A stretch of 61,153 nt of DNA from Candidatus Angelobacter sp. Gp1-AA117 (GTDB taxonomy: Bacteria; Acidobacteriota; Terriglobia; Terriglobales; Acidobacteriaceae), in the NCBI GenBank assembly GCA_003223515.1, contig QHVI01000020.1, forward strand, positions 1-61,153, written 5' to 3'. Both the position numbers and the translations under genes were made by a program. Position 1 is the first letter of the stretch. The number at the start of each line of letters is the position of its first letter. Below are positions 16,396 to 25,038 of the stretch, in pieces. The notes beneath the pieces were generated by a model. That model searched no databases. It was not told where the DNA came from and saw only the letters and a list, made by a program, of their open reading frames with translations.

Positions 16396-18351
16396 TCAGT
16401 CGTAAATGTTGCAGCCGCAATTTGCCGGCTTGGCGTATTTCTTCAGGAAATCGGCCATGCGCGTGTAAGCGTCAATCTGGTTTTCCACTTTGGCGAAGCC
16501 GTGGCCTTCATTCTCATACACTTTCAACTCGGCTACCCCGTTGCGCTTCTTGATGGCGCTGGCCACCTGCTCAGCTTCGGTCTTAGGACAGCGCGGATCG
16601 TGTCCTCCAGCCAGCAGCAGCAGCGGGGCCTTGATCTGGTCGATAAAGTTAACCGGAGAACGCTCCTGGAAGCGCGTTTTATCCTTCACTGGATCACCCA
16701 TAGTTGCCAGATCATACTGGCGCAGCGCCGGGTCTTCATTTTCCACTTCCGTGAACCAGTTCACAAAGGGAACAATGGGCACGCCCGCAGCCCAGAGATC
16801 AGGAGCCTTGGTCACCGCCATCATGGTGAGATAGCCGCCATAGCTGCCCCCCATAACCGCAACTTTCTTCGGATCGATATAGCCGGTCCTCTTGATCCAC
16901 TCGGCGGCGGAGATCACATCTTCAAGGTCGCCGCCGCCCATATCAAAGCGATTGGCATCCATGAATTCTTTGCCGTATCCGGTCGAGCCACGATAGTTCG
17001 GGGCGATCACGAAGAATCCCTGGTTCACCAGAAATTGAATGTTGCGGCTGAACGAATTGATGGTTTGGCTGGTCGGGCCGCCATGAATGTAGACAATCGC
17101 CGCGTTCTGGCCATTCTTTTCCGCGTTGTACGGCACATAGACGAAGGCAGAAATTTGCCATTTGCCATCTTTGCTGGGGTAGTGGACAAGGAAGGGCTCA
17201 ACCATGTCTTCACTGCGGATTCCGGCAATCAAGGCATGAGTAAGCTGGTGCGGTTTCGAAGCAGGGAAGTCATAGACCCAGATGTCATTCGGAGCATTGG
17301 GGCCGTTGTGCGAGAGCAGCATATGCGCGCCATCACGGCTGAATGCAGTGGTGTCACCCGCCGGGCTGTTTACGCCTTTCGGCAGAGGCAAAGCGTGGGC
17401 CTGGCGGGTCTCGACATCATAAATAAAGAGCTCGCCATTGCCATCCACGTTGGCCGTCCAGGTAAGCCGTTTGCCATCGGGTGAGAAGCCGCCGGAGTTG
17501 ATCTCCCATTTGTCGGTAGTGAGCCATGTGATTTTCTTGCTCGCGACATCCAGTAGACCCACATTGTCATACCCATTGCCGGCATTCGAGGTAATCAGAA
17601 CAGTTTTTCCGTCTGGAGAGATGTCACTGGCGCTGAAAATATGCTCACCTTCATGGGGGGTGAGATTCGTCGCTTTGCCTGTAGCTGCATCGGCGATGAA
17701 AATATTGGTGTCCTTGCCCGCTGCGTTGGCCTGGGTAAACACAATCCATTTTCCATTTTTTGACCAACGGGGATTGAAATTGCTCAGCTCTTTCGGTGTA
17801 TTCACGGTAATGTGGCGGACTTTTTTGGTGGCCACTTCCATGATGTCGATTTCGTGAGTGGGCGAGTCTTTGGGCTTTACCGTGTAGGCCAGGAATTCAC
17901 CATCCGGCGACCACATCGGATTTTCTTCAGAAATTTCGGCAGTGTTCGTGATGTTCAGCACCTGGCCACTCCTGGGTGAGACCAGGAAAATATCCCATTG
18001 TTCGTTGCCATCGTAATCGGATTGATAGGCGATCCAGCGTCCATTTGGCGCCCAGGTAATGCTGGCCTGCCTTTGGTTGCTGACCGTGAGCTGATTCGGC
18101 CAGCCTCCTTCTGCAGGAACAATCCAGATGTTATTGCGGCCGGTAATGTTGGAGACGAAGGCTACCTGCTTGTTATCAGGCGACCACTCGCAATCACCCA
18201 CAAAGCGCGTCATGTAGAGCTTGTCTACGCTCAGCGGCTGGATGTCCAGCTTGCTTTTGGCGGCAATCTGCGCTGGGTCGGTGATGACTGTCTGGGAAAC
18301 GGCGCTCGCGCTGGTCAATAACACAAATATGAATGAAAGTATGCTTCTCAT
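16396..18351 (-). CDS. Secreted S9-family prolyl oligopeptidase/acylaminoacyl peptidase
   Basis: A ~651-residue serine peptidase. After a signal peptide (RSILSFIFVLLTSASAVSQ) comes a beta-propeller of TolB/WD40-like repeats with recurring WSPDG, WSKNGKW and FSPDGKR turns. The catalytic alpha/beta-hydrolase domain is at the end: nucleophile in VAVMGGSYGGYLTMMA, aspartate near LLLAGGHDPRCPKTEAEQ and histidine in YENEGHGFAKVEN. It would cleave short peptides outside the cytoplasm. ATG 18351 is chosen over 18360 and 18390 because gagga lies about 9 bases upstream. Confidence 0.93.
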   Translation of the reverse strand: MRSILSFIFVLLTSASAVSQTVITDPAQIAAKSKLDIQPLSVDKLYMTRFVGDCEWSPDNKQVAFVSNITGRNNIWIVPAEGGWPNQLTVSNQRQASITWAPNGRWIAYQSDYDGNEQWDIFLVSPRSGQVLNITNTAEISEENPMWSPDGEFLAYTVKPKDSPTHEIDIMEVATKKVRHITVNTPKELSNFNPRWSKNGKWIVFTQANAAGKDTNIFIADAATGKATNLTPHEGEHIFSASDISPDGKTVLITSNAGNGYDNVGLLDVASKKITWLTTDKWEINSGGFSPDGKRLTWTANVDGNGELFIYDVETRQAHALPLPKGVNSPAGDTTAFSRDGAHMLLSHNGPNAPNDIWVYDFPASKPHQLTHALIAGIRSEDMVEPFLVHYPSKDGKWQISAFVYVPYNAEKNGQNAAIVYIHGGPTSQTINSFSRNIQFLVNQGFFVIAPNYRGSTGYGKEFMDANRFDMGGGDLEDVISAAEWIKRTGYIDPKKVAVMGGSYGGYLTMMAVTKAPDLWAAGVPIVPFVNWFTEVENEDPALRQYDLATMGDPVKDKTRFQERSPVNFIDQIKAPLLLLAGGHDPRCPKTEAEQVASAIKKRNGVAELKVYENEGHGFAKVENQIDAYTRMADFLKKYAKPANCGCNIYD

Positions 18352-18385
18352 GATTAGCATTCCTCGTGCGTGGCCTTTTCCTTCA

Positions 18386-18475
18386 CTCAACTACTTTTGT
18401 TACCTTTGCGCCCTTTAGGTCCTCTGTGGGAAAAGGTTTTGGTTGTGGCTCGCCACACTGCGGTTAAAACCGATT
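18386..18475 (+). repeat. Dispersed repeat R1
   Basis: A full copy (caactacttttgttacctt, the ctctg tract, ggttttggttgtggctcgcc and cacactgcgg) between the endonuclease III gene end and the S9 peptidase start. Confidence 0.8.
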
Positions 18476-18478
18476 GGG

Positions 18479-19228
18479 TTATGGTTTCGCCGCTTTATGA
18501 ATCTCTACGGTTGACCATGTTTTATCCGCCGCGTGACAGATGTTTTCCAGCGGGCACTCGGCGCATTTGGGCTTTCGCGCTACGCACAAGGCGCGTCCGT
18601 GGTGGATGATCTGGTGGGAAAAACCGATCCACTTCTCCTGCGGGAGCACCTTCATCAAATCCTGCTCGATAGTCTTGGGATCGTCATTGCGGGTCAGCTC
18701 CAATCGCCGCGAAATCCGGTGGACGTGGGTATCCACCACCACACCCACAGCTTTCTTGAACCATGAGCCCAGCACGACATTGGCGGTTTTTCGAGCCGCC
18801 CCTGGCACGGTCAGCAGCTTGTCCATCTCATCCGGCACTTGGCCGCCAAAATCCTGCATGATGGTTTTGGCCGCACCTACAATGGATTTGGATTTATTCC
18901 GGAAGAACCCCGTCGAGCGAATATCGGGCTCAAGCTGCTCCGGTTTGAGTGCTGCAAAATGCGCCGGCGTGGGATACTTTCTGAACAGCTCCGGGGTGAC
19001 CATGTTCACGCGCACGTCAGTGCATTGTGCGGAAAGAATCGTGGCCACCAGTAATTCCCAGGCATTCTTGTGTTTTAATGCGCAGGTTACGCCGGGATAC
19101 GTCTGATCCAGCCGCTGTAAGATGGTCTTTATTCTGCCAGGGGCTAGAGGGTCGTAGCCGTTTTTCCTGGCCTTGGCTGTCTTGGCGGCAGCAGTGGGTT
19201 TGCGGACTTTGGCTTGTGCTGAAGGCAT
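18479..19228 (-). CDS. nth: Endonuclease III
   Basis: A 249-residue base-excision repair glycosylase/lyase that removes oxidised pyrimidines. Visible features are the helix-hairpin-helix LLTVPGAARKTANVVLGSWF with the catalytic lysine, the catalytic aspartate in VVDTHVHRIS, and the [4Fe-4S] cluster cysteines in the exact C-x6-C-x2-C-x5-C spacing (CVARKPKCAECPLENIC). The N-terminal 25 residues are Ala/Lys-rich and extra. It is divergent from hemQ, with a 68-base shared promoter region. Confidence 0.95.
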   Translation of the reverse strand: MPSAQAKVRKPTAAAKTAKARKNGYDPLAPGRIKTILQRLDQTYPGVTCALKHKNAWELLVATILSAQCTDVRVNMVTPELFRKYPTPAHFAALKPEQLEPDIRSTGFFRNKSKSIVGAAKTIMQDFGGQVPDEMDKLLTVPGAARKTANVVLGSWFKKAVGVVVDTHVHRISRRLELTRNDDPKTIEQDLMKVLPQEKWIGFSHQIIHHGRALCVARKPKCAECPLENICHAADKTWSTVEIHKAAKP

Positions 19229-19296
19229 AATGAAAGGCCTCGCAACCGCGATTTTTGATTGCCGGGGCTTACAATCACAATAGCAGAGGAAAACAC

Positions 19297-20169
19297 ATGG
19301 CTTCCACTACCAGCGGAATTGATACCACCACGATGAAACAGCAGCTTCCCGCCGTCCCCATCACCATTGAAGGCTCCAGCGTGCTTCACCAGATGTTTCG
19401 TTTTCGCTGGACGGAGTGGCGCAAGCTTGGCGAACAGCAGAAACAGGAGATTGCCCGCGAAGCTGCTTCGTTGCTCGAAAAGCTCGAACACAATGAAGAC
19501 GGCCAGACCGCGCTCTTTTCCCTGTTGGGACATAAAGGCGATCTGCTGCTGGTGCATTTCCGCCAATCTTTCGAGCAGCTCAAGGCCGCGGAACTTCAGC
19601 TCGCCAACCTGAAACTGAGCGATTTCCTCGAACAAACCACCTCTTATTTATCTGTGGTGGAGTTGGGCCTGTATGAATCCTCAGTCAAAATGTACCGCGC
19701 CTTGCAGGAGCAGGGCGTACAGCCAAACTCGCCGGAATGGAACGAGGTGATGCAGGAAACCATCAAGCGCCAGACTGAGGCCATGCGCTCCCGGCTCTAT
19801 CCGCAGATTCCGCCTGCGCGCTACATCTGCTTTTATCCCATGGACCGCCGCCGGGGCGAGGACAAGAACTGGTATCAGCTTCCCATTGAAGAGCGCCAGC
19901 GCCAGATGGAAGAGCACGGGTTAATCGGCCGCCGCTACGCCGGGCTCGTGAAGCAGATCATTACCGGCTCCATCGGCTTTGACGACTGGGAGTGGGGTGT
20001 CGATTTGTTTGCCGATGATCCGCTGGAATTCAAGAAATTGATTTACGAAATGCGCTTCGATCAAGTCAGCGCCGTTTATGCGCTTTTCGGCACGTTTTAC
20101 GTCGGGGTGAGATGTCCAGCCAGCGGATTCAGTGGGTTGCTGAGCGGAAAGCTGCCACCGCAGGGGTGA
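19297..20169 (+). CDS. hemQ: Coproheme decarboxylase (chlorite dismutase-like)
   Basis: A ~290-residue member of the chlorite dismutase superfamily. In the coproporphyrin-dependent route HemQ turns coproheme into heme b in the cytoplasm. The typical signatures are present: YICFYPMDRRRGEDKNWY, with the substrate-contact tyrosine and arginines, and EEHGLIGRRYAGLVKQIITG, which carries the proximal histidine, followed by SIGFDDWEWGVDLF. The start ATG 19297 has gagga 6 bases upstream; earlier frame-open codons back to 19255 are unlikely. No other heme genes are adjacent. Confidence 0.92.
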   Translation: MASTTSGIDTTTMKQQLPAVPITIEGSSVLHQMFRFRWTEWRKLGEQQKQEIAREAASLLEKLEHNEDGQTALFSLLGHKGDLLLVHFRQSFEQLKAAELQLANLKLSDFLEQTTSYLSVVELGLYESSVKMYRALQEQGVQPNSPEWNEVMQETIKRQTEAMRSRLYPQIPPARYICFYPMDRRRGEDKNWYQLPIEERQRQMEEHGLIGRRYAGLVKQIITGSIGFDDWEWGVDLFADDPLEFKKLIYEMRFDQVSAVYALFGTFYVGVRCPASGFSGLLSGKLPPQG

Positions 20170-20530
20170 GCCCAAACCACCAACAATCTAAGACGCGAAG
20201 TCCGCGCGAAACCAGGGTTCTCTGAAAGCATTGTTCTGCTTATGGAAAAGTCCCGAATTGATACTAAATTCCTATGCCAGTACCCATGAATTTTGGGGTA
20301 TCCGGGTGGCCTGCAATGACGGGGTGTGCTACCTGATTGATTCCGCTAGAGTTGTTAATTTTTTCCGAAAATAGAACATTTGTAATTTTTTTTATGAGTT
20401 CTTTACCTTTCCATATAAAGTGCATACTCAGTTGGCTGGGTGAATTATTTTCTTTAATCAGAATAGGTGAAAACAACAGTCCCGACCCCGGATTTTAAAC
20501 TCCAGTGTGCCCAAAGATGAAGGAGCTTGA
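20170..20530. other. AT-rich gap before the first DUF2292-like gene
   Basis: No gene supported. The stretch is notably AT-rich around 20340-20470 (ttaattttttccgaaaatag, taattttttttatgagttc), unlike its surroundings, and probably holds the promoter of the gene at 20531. Aaggag lies 6 bases before that gene's ATG. No riboswitch or repeat was recognised. Confidence 0.5.
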
Positions 20531-20737
20531 ATGCAGTCGGTCACATCCATCCAGGACGGTAAACACCAGTATCTCGTGGTTGCTCCAGACGGCAACAACA
20601 TCGAGATTCCTAAAGAACTCTTCGGTGTGCTCTGGGATTTCCTGCAGGGAAACAAAGCGACCGGCTCAGTCGTGATTCAATTTAGAAACGGCGGCATTGC
20701 GGGATTGGAAGCTCTGGTGAAGAAAACCTATAAATAA
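20531..20737 (+). CDS. Small DUF2292-like protein, copy A (68 aa)
   Basis: A 68-residue cytoplasmic protein. Its second half, IPKELFGVLWDFLQGNKATG then SVVIQFRNGGIAGLEALVKK, resembles the small DUF2292 family (a helix followed by GSVxIxxxNGxIxxIE). It shares the arrangement APDGNNIEIPKEL...GSxxIQFRxGxIxxxEAxxKKTY with the protein at 21223, so the two are paralogues. It has a good Shine-Dalgarno and its own terminator (20850-20885). Function unknown. Confidence 0.75.
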   Translation: MQSVTSIQDGKHQYLVVAPDGNNIEIPKELFGVLWDFLQGNKATGSVVIQFRNGGIAGLEALVKKTYK

Positions 20738-21222
20738 TGCAGTCTTAATTAGAGCTTGTTTGATAAGTGAGTTTAGCGTTGGTATTTACAAAATAGTAAA
20801 TAAGTGAGCCCCGATTCCGGTTCCCGGCTTCCGGTGTGACGAGGAATTTGGCTCAGAGACACAGCTCTCTGGGCCATTTTGCGTTTCAGGGTTTTGATGA
20901 GGGACCCTCCAATTCAGACGTTCAACTGGGCTTTGGCCCAAGGAGTGACAAATGAGACGGATGATACCCCCAGCCATCCAACCTGCGCTTGGTCACGTCT
21001 TCCTCCGACGTCCGCGGGCTCAAGCCCGCGCTGTATCGGAACCCGGGAGAGTTGAAGCGCAATCCATTCTGGTACTTTGTCCCCCGCAGCCAGACCTCTG
21101 CATGCCTCGATGTCAATGCCTGAGAACATGTTGATTCGCATCGCTTAATCATGGCCCGGGCGCCTGCTGCCCGTGGCGCAAACCTCAGACGCAAAAGTTC
21201 TCAAGAAAAGGAATTCAACATC
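20738..21222. other. Gap with a structured 3' region and palindromes
   Basis: After the DUF2292-like gene A there is a GC-rich stretch (20806-20849, agccccgattccggttcccg and on) leading into a terminator, and its layout is repeated after gene B at 21550-21643. Further on are the REP-like palindrome CGCGGGCT-CA-AGCCCGCG (21013-21030) and a Shine-Dalgarno-like aaaagg before gene B. The open frames in the gap look like shadows. Confidence 0.5.
20850..20886 (+). terminator. Terminator after DUF2292-like gene A
   Basis: GGCTCAGAGA (20850-20859), loop CACAGC, TCTCTGGGCC (20866-20875), then ATTTTGCGTTT. One G-U pair. It closely matches the terminator after gene B. Confidence 0.8.
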
Positions 21223-21513
21223 ATGGCAGAGTCCAGAGTCTACGTTGCGAATACTGCGCTCAAACTGTCGCAAAACGGTGGTGCAGTGGGTGTAGTGGCG
21301 CCGCCTGCCACCACTGACTTGTCTTCCGCTCCTGCCGAAGGGAAATATATTGCTATTTCACCCAACGGGAACAACGTGCAGATCCCCAAGGAACTGTACA
21401 TTGCCTTGCTGGATTTCATTAAAACCCGCAAGTATCCCGGTTCCATCAACATTCAATTCCGCAGCGGCGAAATCATTTGTGTGGAGGCCGTTGCCAAGAA
21501 GACTTACCGCTAA
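21223..21513 (+). CDS. Small DUF2292-like protein, copy B (96 aa)
   Basis: A 96-residue paralogue of the protein at 20531. It has an extra N-terminal part (MAESRVYVANTALKLSQNGG and an Ala/Pro-rich stretch) before the shared module YIAISPNGNNVQIPKELYIA...GSINIQFRSGEIICVEAVAK. ATG 21223 is preferred to the in-frame upstream ATG 21151 because an aaaagg stretch lies upstream and the 24 extra residues are very basic and unlike copy A. It is followed by the same kind of structured region and terminator as copy A. Function unknown. Confidence 0.7.
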   Translation: MAESRVYVANTALKLSQNGGAVGVVAPPATTDLSSAPAEGKYIAISPNGNNVQIPKELYIALLDFIKTRKYPGSINIQFRSGEIICVEAVAKKTYR

Positions 21514-21605
21514 TGGCGTAAGTAGCGCTGCTGCGCAGCGCTAGTATTTATCGGGCCAGGGGCCCCGATCTTCGTTACCGGCAGTGCCGGGTACGACCAG
21601 GATTC

Positions 21606-21643
21606 GGCCCAGAGATGGAATATCTCTGGGCCGTTTTTGTTTT
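21606..21643 (+). terminator. Terminator after DUF2292-like gene B
   Basis: Perfect 11-base arms GGCCCAGAGAT (21606-21616) and ATCTCTGGGCC (21622-21632), loop GGAAT, followed by GTTTTTGTTTT. Confidence 0.92.
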
Positions 21644-21701
21644 AGAGGTAACGCGCTTTGTGTTCGCGGACAGAAGGCGCCCATAGAAGGAGCCGATCGA
21701 A

Positions 21702-22025
21702 ATGAGAAGAGTAAAAATGATCAACGTTTTTCTGGTGGCGAGCGTTTCAGCGGTGCTGCATGGAGCCATGGCGGTGCTGTTTGTTCCCGTCATGTCACTG
21801 TTTTTCCTGGCACAGCATGCCTCCCTCAGCCAGTTGAATAACCCCATTACCGAAAACGCGATGGTACTGGCGGTCATTGCTCCTGTTGCATGGGCGGCGG
21901 TTGGATTTGCTGCCGGAGCATTCATGGGCTTTGTCTGGAACATGTTTGCCGGAGCGCCGATCAAACCGCAAATCGTCAGAATGGCGGTGCCCATCCGCGC
22001 TGCCTCACAGACGTCCGCAGCCTGA
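21702..22025 (+). CDS. Small unknown membrane protein (107 aa)
   Basis: A 107-residue protein with two hydrophobic segments, about residues 8-37 (VFLVASVSAVLHGAMAVLF, VPVMSLFFLA) and 54-82 (MVLAVIAPVAWAAVGFAAGA). A short basic tail follows. I do not recognise the family; the glycine/alanine-rich second segment suggests tight helix packing. It stands alone after the terminator of copy B with 'agaaggagccgatcga' upstream as a ribosome-binding site. Confidence 0.65.
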   Translation: MRRVKMINVFLVASVSAVLHGAMAVLFVPVMSLFFLAQHASLSQLNNPITENAMVLAVIAPVAWAAVGFAAGAFMGFVWNMFAGAPIKPQIVRMAVPIRAASQTSAA

Positions 22026-22282
22026 TAGTTCGCCAGCGGCTGCACTTGCCGGGAACTGCCTTGCTCCCCTCAAACAAGGCAGTTCCTGCTGAGTCGGCCA
22101 CGCTCGATGCAAGCTGCTGCTTCCGTTTTCAGGGCATAGCTCGCCCAAGCAGAGTAGCTGGATCGCCTTCCAAGTTGGATCGTTCCAAGCGCCAGAGGCG
22201 CGTAATTATTGAGCCCACGTCGGAAGACGTGGGTAAATATGAAACAGACGATCAGAGTCCCGGAAGGGCGATATAGGAATGC
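22026..22282. other. Gap with one REP-like palindrome
   Basis: No gene supported. It contains a CCCACGT-CGGAAG-ACGTGGG palindrome (22214-22233), which resembles those at 14254 and 21013, and a short gaactgcctt/aaggcagttc inverted repeat near 22053-22085. Confidence 0.5.
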
Positions 22283-22696
22283 CTAACTAGCGGCAACCTT
22301 CTTAGGACGTCCCCCAAGCCTTCCATTTACTCGGGCAGCAGCACGTTTAGCAGTGCTTGTTGATTTCCCGCCTGCCTGTCCTAATCTGGCGGCCATCCAC
22401 TGTCGCGATCCTAGAAATCCTTCCAGCAGAGCCGGTAAATAAATATCTGCGTCAAGTTTGGGAAAGTGAATACCAAAACCTGATGGACTGATTTCTATTT
22501 CTTTCAGTTGAGAAGGCTTCGCGTCTTCTAGTCCCTGGGCATCACGGGGCGAGAAACTCAGGTCTACTTTGGAACTGAGATGAATAACGATGCGTCCGGC
22601 CTTTCCATCATATTTAGCAGAAACAGCTTTGGGACTAGTTCTCTGCCGGTCTTTCGCGCGTGTATTCGCCAGTTCAAATTTGTCATGCATTGCCAT
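22283..22696 (-). CDS. DUF2442-domain protein
   Basis: A 137-residue protein with the DUF2442 core: AKYDGKAGRIVIHLSSKVDL, LEDAKPSQLKEIEISPSGFG and IHFPKLDADIYLPALLEGFL. The C-terminus is rich in Lys/Arg/Ala (AKRAAARVNGRLGGRPKKVA), which suggests nucleic-acid binding, as in an antitoxin. Its start overlaps the end of the DUF4160 gene by 14 bases. The DUF4160/DUF2442 pair is a recurrent two-gene unit that has been suggested to be a toxin-antitoxin or defence module; no activity can be read from the sequence. Confidence 0.8.
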   Translation of the reverse strand: MAMHDKFELANTRAKDRQRTSPKAVSAKYDGKAGRIVIHLSSKVDLSFSPRDAQGLEDAKPSQLKEIEISPSGFGIHFPKLDADIYLPALLEGFLGSRQWMAARLGQAGGKSTSTAKRAAARVNGRLGGRPKKVAAS

Positions 22697-22931
22697 GAAG
22701 AGCCTCCCATTCCTCGCACAGATTTCTCAGATGATTTGTGAGTACAAACTCAATCTGAACAATCTCGCGCCGCGAAAACCGGTAACTCTCTCGAAGCTCA
22801 ACCGGCCCGTTCGGGCAATTCAGATTGAACAGCGCTTCGCACCCTCTGCCTATCACATGGACGTGGGCGGGACGGTGGTCGTTTGGATAAATCACTACTC
22901 TAAGCCCTTCAAACCTGAGGACTGTAGGCAT
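22683..22931 (-). CDS. DUF4160-domain protein
   Basis: An 82-residue DUF4160 protein with the family signature MPTVLRFEGLRVVIYPNDHR then PAHVHVIGRGCEALFNL and the C-terminal helix EIVQIEFVLTNHLRNLCEEW. Start ATG 22931 matches the usual MPTV start of the family; the frame is open to 22949. It overlaps the DUF2442 gene downstream, so the two are translationally coupled. Predicted as the first partner of a toxin-antitoxin-like pair. Confidence 0.85.
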   Translation of the reverse strand: MPTVLRFEGLRVVIYPNDHRPAHVHVIGRGCEALFNLNCPNGPVELRESYRFSRREIVQIEFVLTNHLRNLCEEWEALHGNA

Positions 22932-22996
22932 TCGTTCAAATCCTAGCATAATCCTAAGCGCTTAGGTACTTCAAAGGTTTTGGATTTTTCAGCGGC

Positions 22997-23019
22997 GATC
23001 AGCGTTCATCAGCGGCAAA
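22997..23019. repeat. Dispersed repeat R3
   Basis: A gatcagcgttcatcagcggc element followed by aaa. Other copies lie at 39799-39827, 41958-41987 and 54610-54635 (reversed). Confidence 0.7.
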
Positions 23020-23094
23020 TTCCTGCTCTCGACCCCACCATACGAACCTCTCTTGTTATTACCTGCCTGTTTCCCCGGCGGGCATACTGGAAAC

Positions 23095-24009
23095 GTGAAT
23101 GCCGCCAACCAGCGCGTCCTCGGCCGGTTCCGCGATTACCTGAAAGTCGAAAAAGGACTCGCTGCCCTGACGGTCGCCTCTTACCAATCAGACCTAATTC
23201 AGTTTGCGGAATTCCTGGAGCGCCGCCGCAAAGAGCTGTTGCAGGCGCGGCGCGAAGATGTTCGTGCCTTCCTGAGCCGGTTGTTTGCTCATGCAGTGAA
23301 GGATCGTTCGGTGGCCCGGAAGCTGTCTGCCTTGCGGCATTTCTATAAATATCTGCTGCTCGACCGCATGATCCAGCATGATCCTACGCTCGATATTGAG
23401 AGTCCCCGCCAGTGGAAAGTCTTGCCCAAAGCCCTGGCAGGTTCTGAGATTGATTCCATGCTGGAAGCCGTGAAGACTGCAAAGGATTCCGCCTTGGCAG
23501 CCGCTATAGCTCAGCGCGATCATGCTATGCTGGAGTTGCTCTATGCTGCCGGGGTGCGCGTCTCCGAGCTCATCAATGTGAAGCTCGAAGATCTGAAGCT
23601 GGAACTCGGGCATGTACTGGTTCGCGGAAAAGGCGATAAAGAGAGACTCGTGCCTCTCGGGCGTGCCGCGCAGAATTCCATCCGCGCTTACATTGCCGAC
23701 GGCCGGCAGGCGCTATTGCAAGGGAAGATCTCGCCCATACTCTTCGTCAAGCGTGGCGGCGGACGCCTCAGCCGCCAGCGTGTATGGATGATGGTAAGAG
23801 CTGCATCTGCCTCCGGACGTCACGCCAGCCCGCACACTCTGCGTCATAGCTGCGCCACTCACATGGTAGGCAATGGCGCGGACCTCCGCACCGTGCAGAC
23901 TATCCTGGGGCACGCCGACATTTCCACCACCCAGATCTACACCCATGTCGCCCTCGACCGGCTGCGCACCGTCTATCGCGAATATCATCCACGGGCTAAA
24001 CGGAAATGA
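23095..24009 (+). CDS. xerD: Tyrosine recombinase XerD-like
   Basis: A ~304-residue tyrosine recombinase. An N-terminal SAM-like core-binding domain ([20 protein letters not shown]) is followed by the catalytic domain with all expected residues: Arg in [12 protein letters not shown], Lys in [14 protein letters not shown], HxxR in [13 protein letters not shown], His in [16 protein letters not shown] and its nucleophile Tyr. XerC/XerD resolve chromosome dimers at dif. The start is GTG 23095; the frame is open to 23053. The last 4 bases overlap the start of the next recombinase gene (ATGA), so the two are translated together. Assignment as XerD rather than XerC is by resemblance only. Confidence 0.85.
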   Translation: MNAANQRVLGRFRDYLKVEKGLAALTVASYQSDLIQFAEFLERRRKELLQARREDVRAFLSRLFAHAVKDRSVARKLSALRHFYKYLLLDRMIQHDPTLDIESPRQWKVLPKALAGSEIDSMLEAVKTAKDSALAAAIAQRDHAMLELLYAAGVRVSELINVKLEDLKLELGHVLVRGKGDKERLVPLGRAAQNSIRAYIADGRQALLQGKISPILFVKRGGGRLSRQRVWMMVRAASASGRHASPHTLRHSCATHMVGNGADLRTVQTILGHADISTTQIYTHVALDRLRTVYREYHPRAKRK

Positions 24010-24926
24010 AGCAGGCCACGCTGCAAACCAACCCTGAAATCACTAAGGCTCTCCGGAAATTTCTGGAGTCCCTGAAAGGGAAGAACGCCTCCGAACACAC
24101 CCGGCGCGCTTATCTGAAGGAACTGACCCGCTTTGCTGAATTCCTGGGGCCGGAGATGCGCTGGAAGCATGTAGATCACGTATTCATCCGTAGCTTTCTT
24201 TCTCATCTGCACGAAAATGGATTGAGCAAAGTCTCGGTGGCCCGTGCGCTGGCTGCGGTGCGCTCTCTATATAAGTGGCTGGCGCGTGAAGGGATTGTCC
24301 AGCAAAATCCCGCCAAGCTGGTCGCCACACCCAGGCTGCCCGGGAAATTGCCGCGTGTGCCTACGCTGGAAGAGATGAACGGTCTGCTTGACAGCGAAAT
24401 GCCTGAACAGGCAGCTTTTCCCGAACGCGACCGCGCTATTTTCGAACTGCTTTATGGCTGTGGCTTGCGCAATTCTGAATTGACGGGCATTGACCTTGGT
24501 GACATCGATTATGCCAATGGCGTGATTCTGATTTGCGGTAAAGGAAAAAAGCAGCGCTATGTCCCCCTTGAGGGCCAGGCAGAAGAAGCATTGAAAGCGT
24601 ATATGAATGCGCGCCGGAAGGTGCTGTCTGAAAGCGGCAAAACTGCTCGGCGATTGTTCATCAACCGCCGTGGCGGACCACTCACATCTCGCAGCGTCGC
24701 CCGCATCGTAAAGCAGATCGCCATAGCCAGGGGGTTGCCGCCAGACGTCCATCCGCATACGCTGCGCCATGCTTTTGGCACGCACATGCTGAGCGAGGGC
24801 GCCGATCTGCGCGCCATCCAGGAACTCTTAGGACACGAACGTCTTTCGACCACCCAAAAGTACACCCAGCTTTCCATACGCCAGATCATGGACGTCTACG
24901 ACCGTACCCATCCCCGCGCCCGGTAG
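24006..24926 (+). CDS. xerC: Tyrosine recombinase XerC-like
   Basis: A 306-residue tyrosine recombinase with the same architecture as its upstream neighbour but clearly different sequence. Catalytic residues: Arg in [15 protein letters not shown], Lys in [15 protein letters not shown], HxxR in [14 protein letters not shown], His in [16 protein letters not shown] and its Tyr. Its N-terminal domain reads [20 protein letters not shown]. Adjacent and overlapping with the XerD-like gene, it probably forms the heterotetramer partner. No dif-like sequence was recognised by eye nearby. Confidence 0.85.
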   Translation: MKQATLQTNPEITKALRKFLESLKGKNASEHTRRAYLKELTRFAEFLGPEMRWKHVDHVFIRSFLSHLHENGLSKVSVARALAAVRSLYKWLAREGIVQQNPAKLVATPRLPGKLPRVPTLEEMNGLLDSEMPEQAAFPERDRAIFELLYGCGLRNSELTGIDLGDIDYANGVILICGKGKKQRYVPLEGQAEEALKAYMNARRKVLSESGKTARRLFINRRGGPLTSRSVARIVKQIAIARGLPPDVHPHTLRHAFGTHMLSEGADLRAIQELLGHERLSTTQKYTQLSIRQIMDVYDRTHPRAR

Positions 24927-24949
24927 CTGTGATATAGTTCACGCAAAAC

Positions 24950-25038
24950 ATGGGCATTTTATCGGGTAATTTCGGTAACGGAATTATCCTCCAGGTAATC
25001 GCCATCGTGCATTTCATCCGCCGCCGTCCAGATACGCC
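24950..25038 (+). pseudogene. Possible N-terminal scrap of a PLDc_N-like membrane protein
   Basis: A short open frame from ATG 24950 reads MGILSGNFGNGIILQVIAIV then HFIRRRPDTP. The hydrophobic segment followed by HF-RRRPDT resembles the start of small phospholipase-D-N-terminal-like membrane proteins (…HFxxRRPDxYW…). It breaks off where the DUF2059 frame begins in another phase, so it looks like the remains of a deletion joining two genes. Weakly supported. Confidence 0.3.

Noticed and set aside
16501-17484. 327-codon plus-strand frame opposite the S9 peptidase
   Set aside because: Exact antisense to a gene with intact catalytic motifs; high-GC shadow.
24927-25000. dif site after the recombinase genes
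   Set aside because: No 28-base XerC/XerD-type half-site pair was recognised.
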